A stretch of 64,000 bases of DNA, from positions 3,844,001-3,908,000 of the forward strand of contig NC_015177.1 in NCBI RefSeq assembly GCF_000190735.1, in the 5' to 3' direction. Source of the stretch: Pseudopedobacter saltans DSM 12145. GTDB lineage: Bacteria; Bacteroidota; Bacteroidia; Sphingobacteriales; Sphingobacteriaceae. Positions 63,786-64,000 of this stretch are shown one piece after another. The notes beneath the pieces were generated by a model. It saw only the letters and a list, made by a program, of their open reading frames with translations. It searched no databases and was not told where the DNA came from. Every line of letters starts with the position of its first letter. Position 1 is the stretch's first letter. The position numbers were made by a program, and so were the translations under genes.

Positions 63786-64000
63786 TTATGCGTCTTTTTT
63801 GATTCCGTTATTTTCTTTCCACTCCTCACTAAAGGACTTTTGGTTCACTTCAGGCAATACTCTTTCTTTTCCCCATAATTTAGCGAAGAAGTTCCTTAGA
63901 AAGAAATTCTTCCATTTTCCACTAAAAAGGTCTACAAGCTTTCTGTTTGTCATTGCTTTTTTCCAGAAGAACCAACCTATATTTTCCGCTTTCGTACTTA
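63786..64000 (-). CDS. Probable LutB/LldF-type lactate utilisation iron-sulfur protein, C-terminal end, cut by window edge
   Basis: About 71 residues remain on the minus strand, ending TAA at 63786. The segment LVDLFSGKWKNFFLRNF followed by WGKERVLPEVNQKSFSEEWKEN resembles the C-terminal tail of LutB-type 4Fe-4S oxidoreductases (pattern R-x-x-P-E-x-x-x-K-S-F-x-x-x-W). The iron-sulfur cysteines would lie outside the window, so the call is tentative. Confidence 0.5.
   Translation of the reverse strand, partial: STKAENIGWFFWKKAMTNRKLVDLFSGKWKNFFLRNFFAKLWGKERVLPEVNQKSFSEEWKENNGIKKDA

Overview
The window looks like a chromosomal stretch of an AT-rich Bacteroidota, most probably a Sphingobacteriaceae member close to Pedobacter. 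The evidence is the complete ruvA-sprA pair (SprA is the outer-membrane translocon of the type IX secretion system), two DUF6266-type proteins, almost no Shine-Dalgarno signals, several TTG/GTG starts, candidate Bacteroidota -7 boxes (TAnnTTTG) and REP-like intergenic repeats. No rRNA, tRNA or CRISPR array was seen.

Region 1 (1-15.5 kb) is a surface-polysaccharide (O-antigen or capsule type) locus. It holds the end of a UDP-sugar dehydrogenase, a Wzz-like chain-length protein, a dTDP-3-amino-3,6-dideoxyhexose branch (two FdtA-type isomerases, an N-acetyltransferase and an aminotransferase), a second acyltransferase, a Wzx flippase, a Wzy-like polymerase, four glycosyltransferases, a broken mannose-1-phosphate guanylyltransferase, an AlbA_2/Schlafen-type protein and an NAD-dependent epimerase. 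About 5-11 kb is visibly more AT-rich than its surroundings, as expected for an acquired serotype cassette.

Region 2 (15.5-24.2 kb) is an accessory insert between the epimerase and the WecA-like initiating transferase. It contains REP-like elements, a small helix-turn-helix gene, an IS110-family transposase, two related proteins of unknown function (one DUF6266) and a compact cassette that reads as holin, CHAP endolysin and unimolecular spanin. A terminator-like hairpin, a 528-bp noncoding tandem repeat with strong internal stems and a cytidylyltransferase gene follow. This is the most interesting part: it may be a domesticated lysis or holin-dependent secretion module whose cargo could be the two DUF6266-type proteins.

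Region 3 (24.2-31 kb) resumes polysaccharide synthesis: WecA/MraY-like transferase, a GT2 enzyme, a FlaA1/CapD-type dehydratase, an outer-membrane RemB/Wzi-like protein and a GT4 enzyme. A WbpB-like oxidoreductase lies slightly further on (33.8-34.8 kb).

Region 4 (31-64 kb) is mostly housekeeping: dxs, scpA, glyA, a response regulator, a beta-helix lipoprotein, comF, rlmN, an amidohydrolase, acylphosphatase, a flippase-dut-TPR-DUF4292-EnvC-like-tatA block, gatA, mltD-like, ruvA, sprA, DUF1456, gcvH, a VanZ-like gene, feoA-feoB, an SprT-like gene and an azurin-like lipoprotein. The right edge cuts a probable LutB-like gene. Two short genes are easily missed: a second tatA (58 codons) and a 40-residue lipoprotein after the VanZ-like gene.

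All functional calls come from reading motifs and translated sequence by eye. No database search was run.
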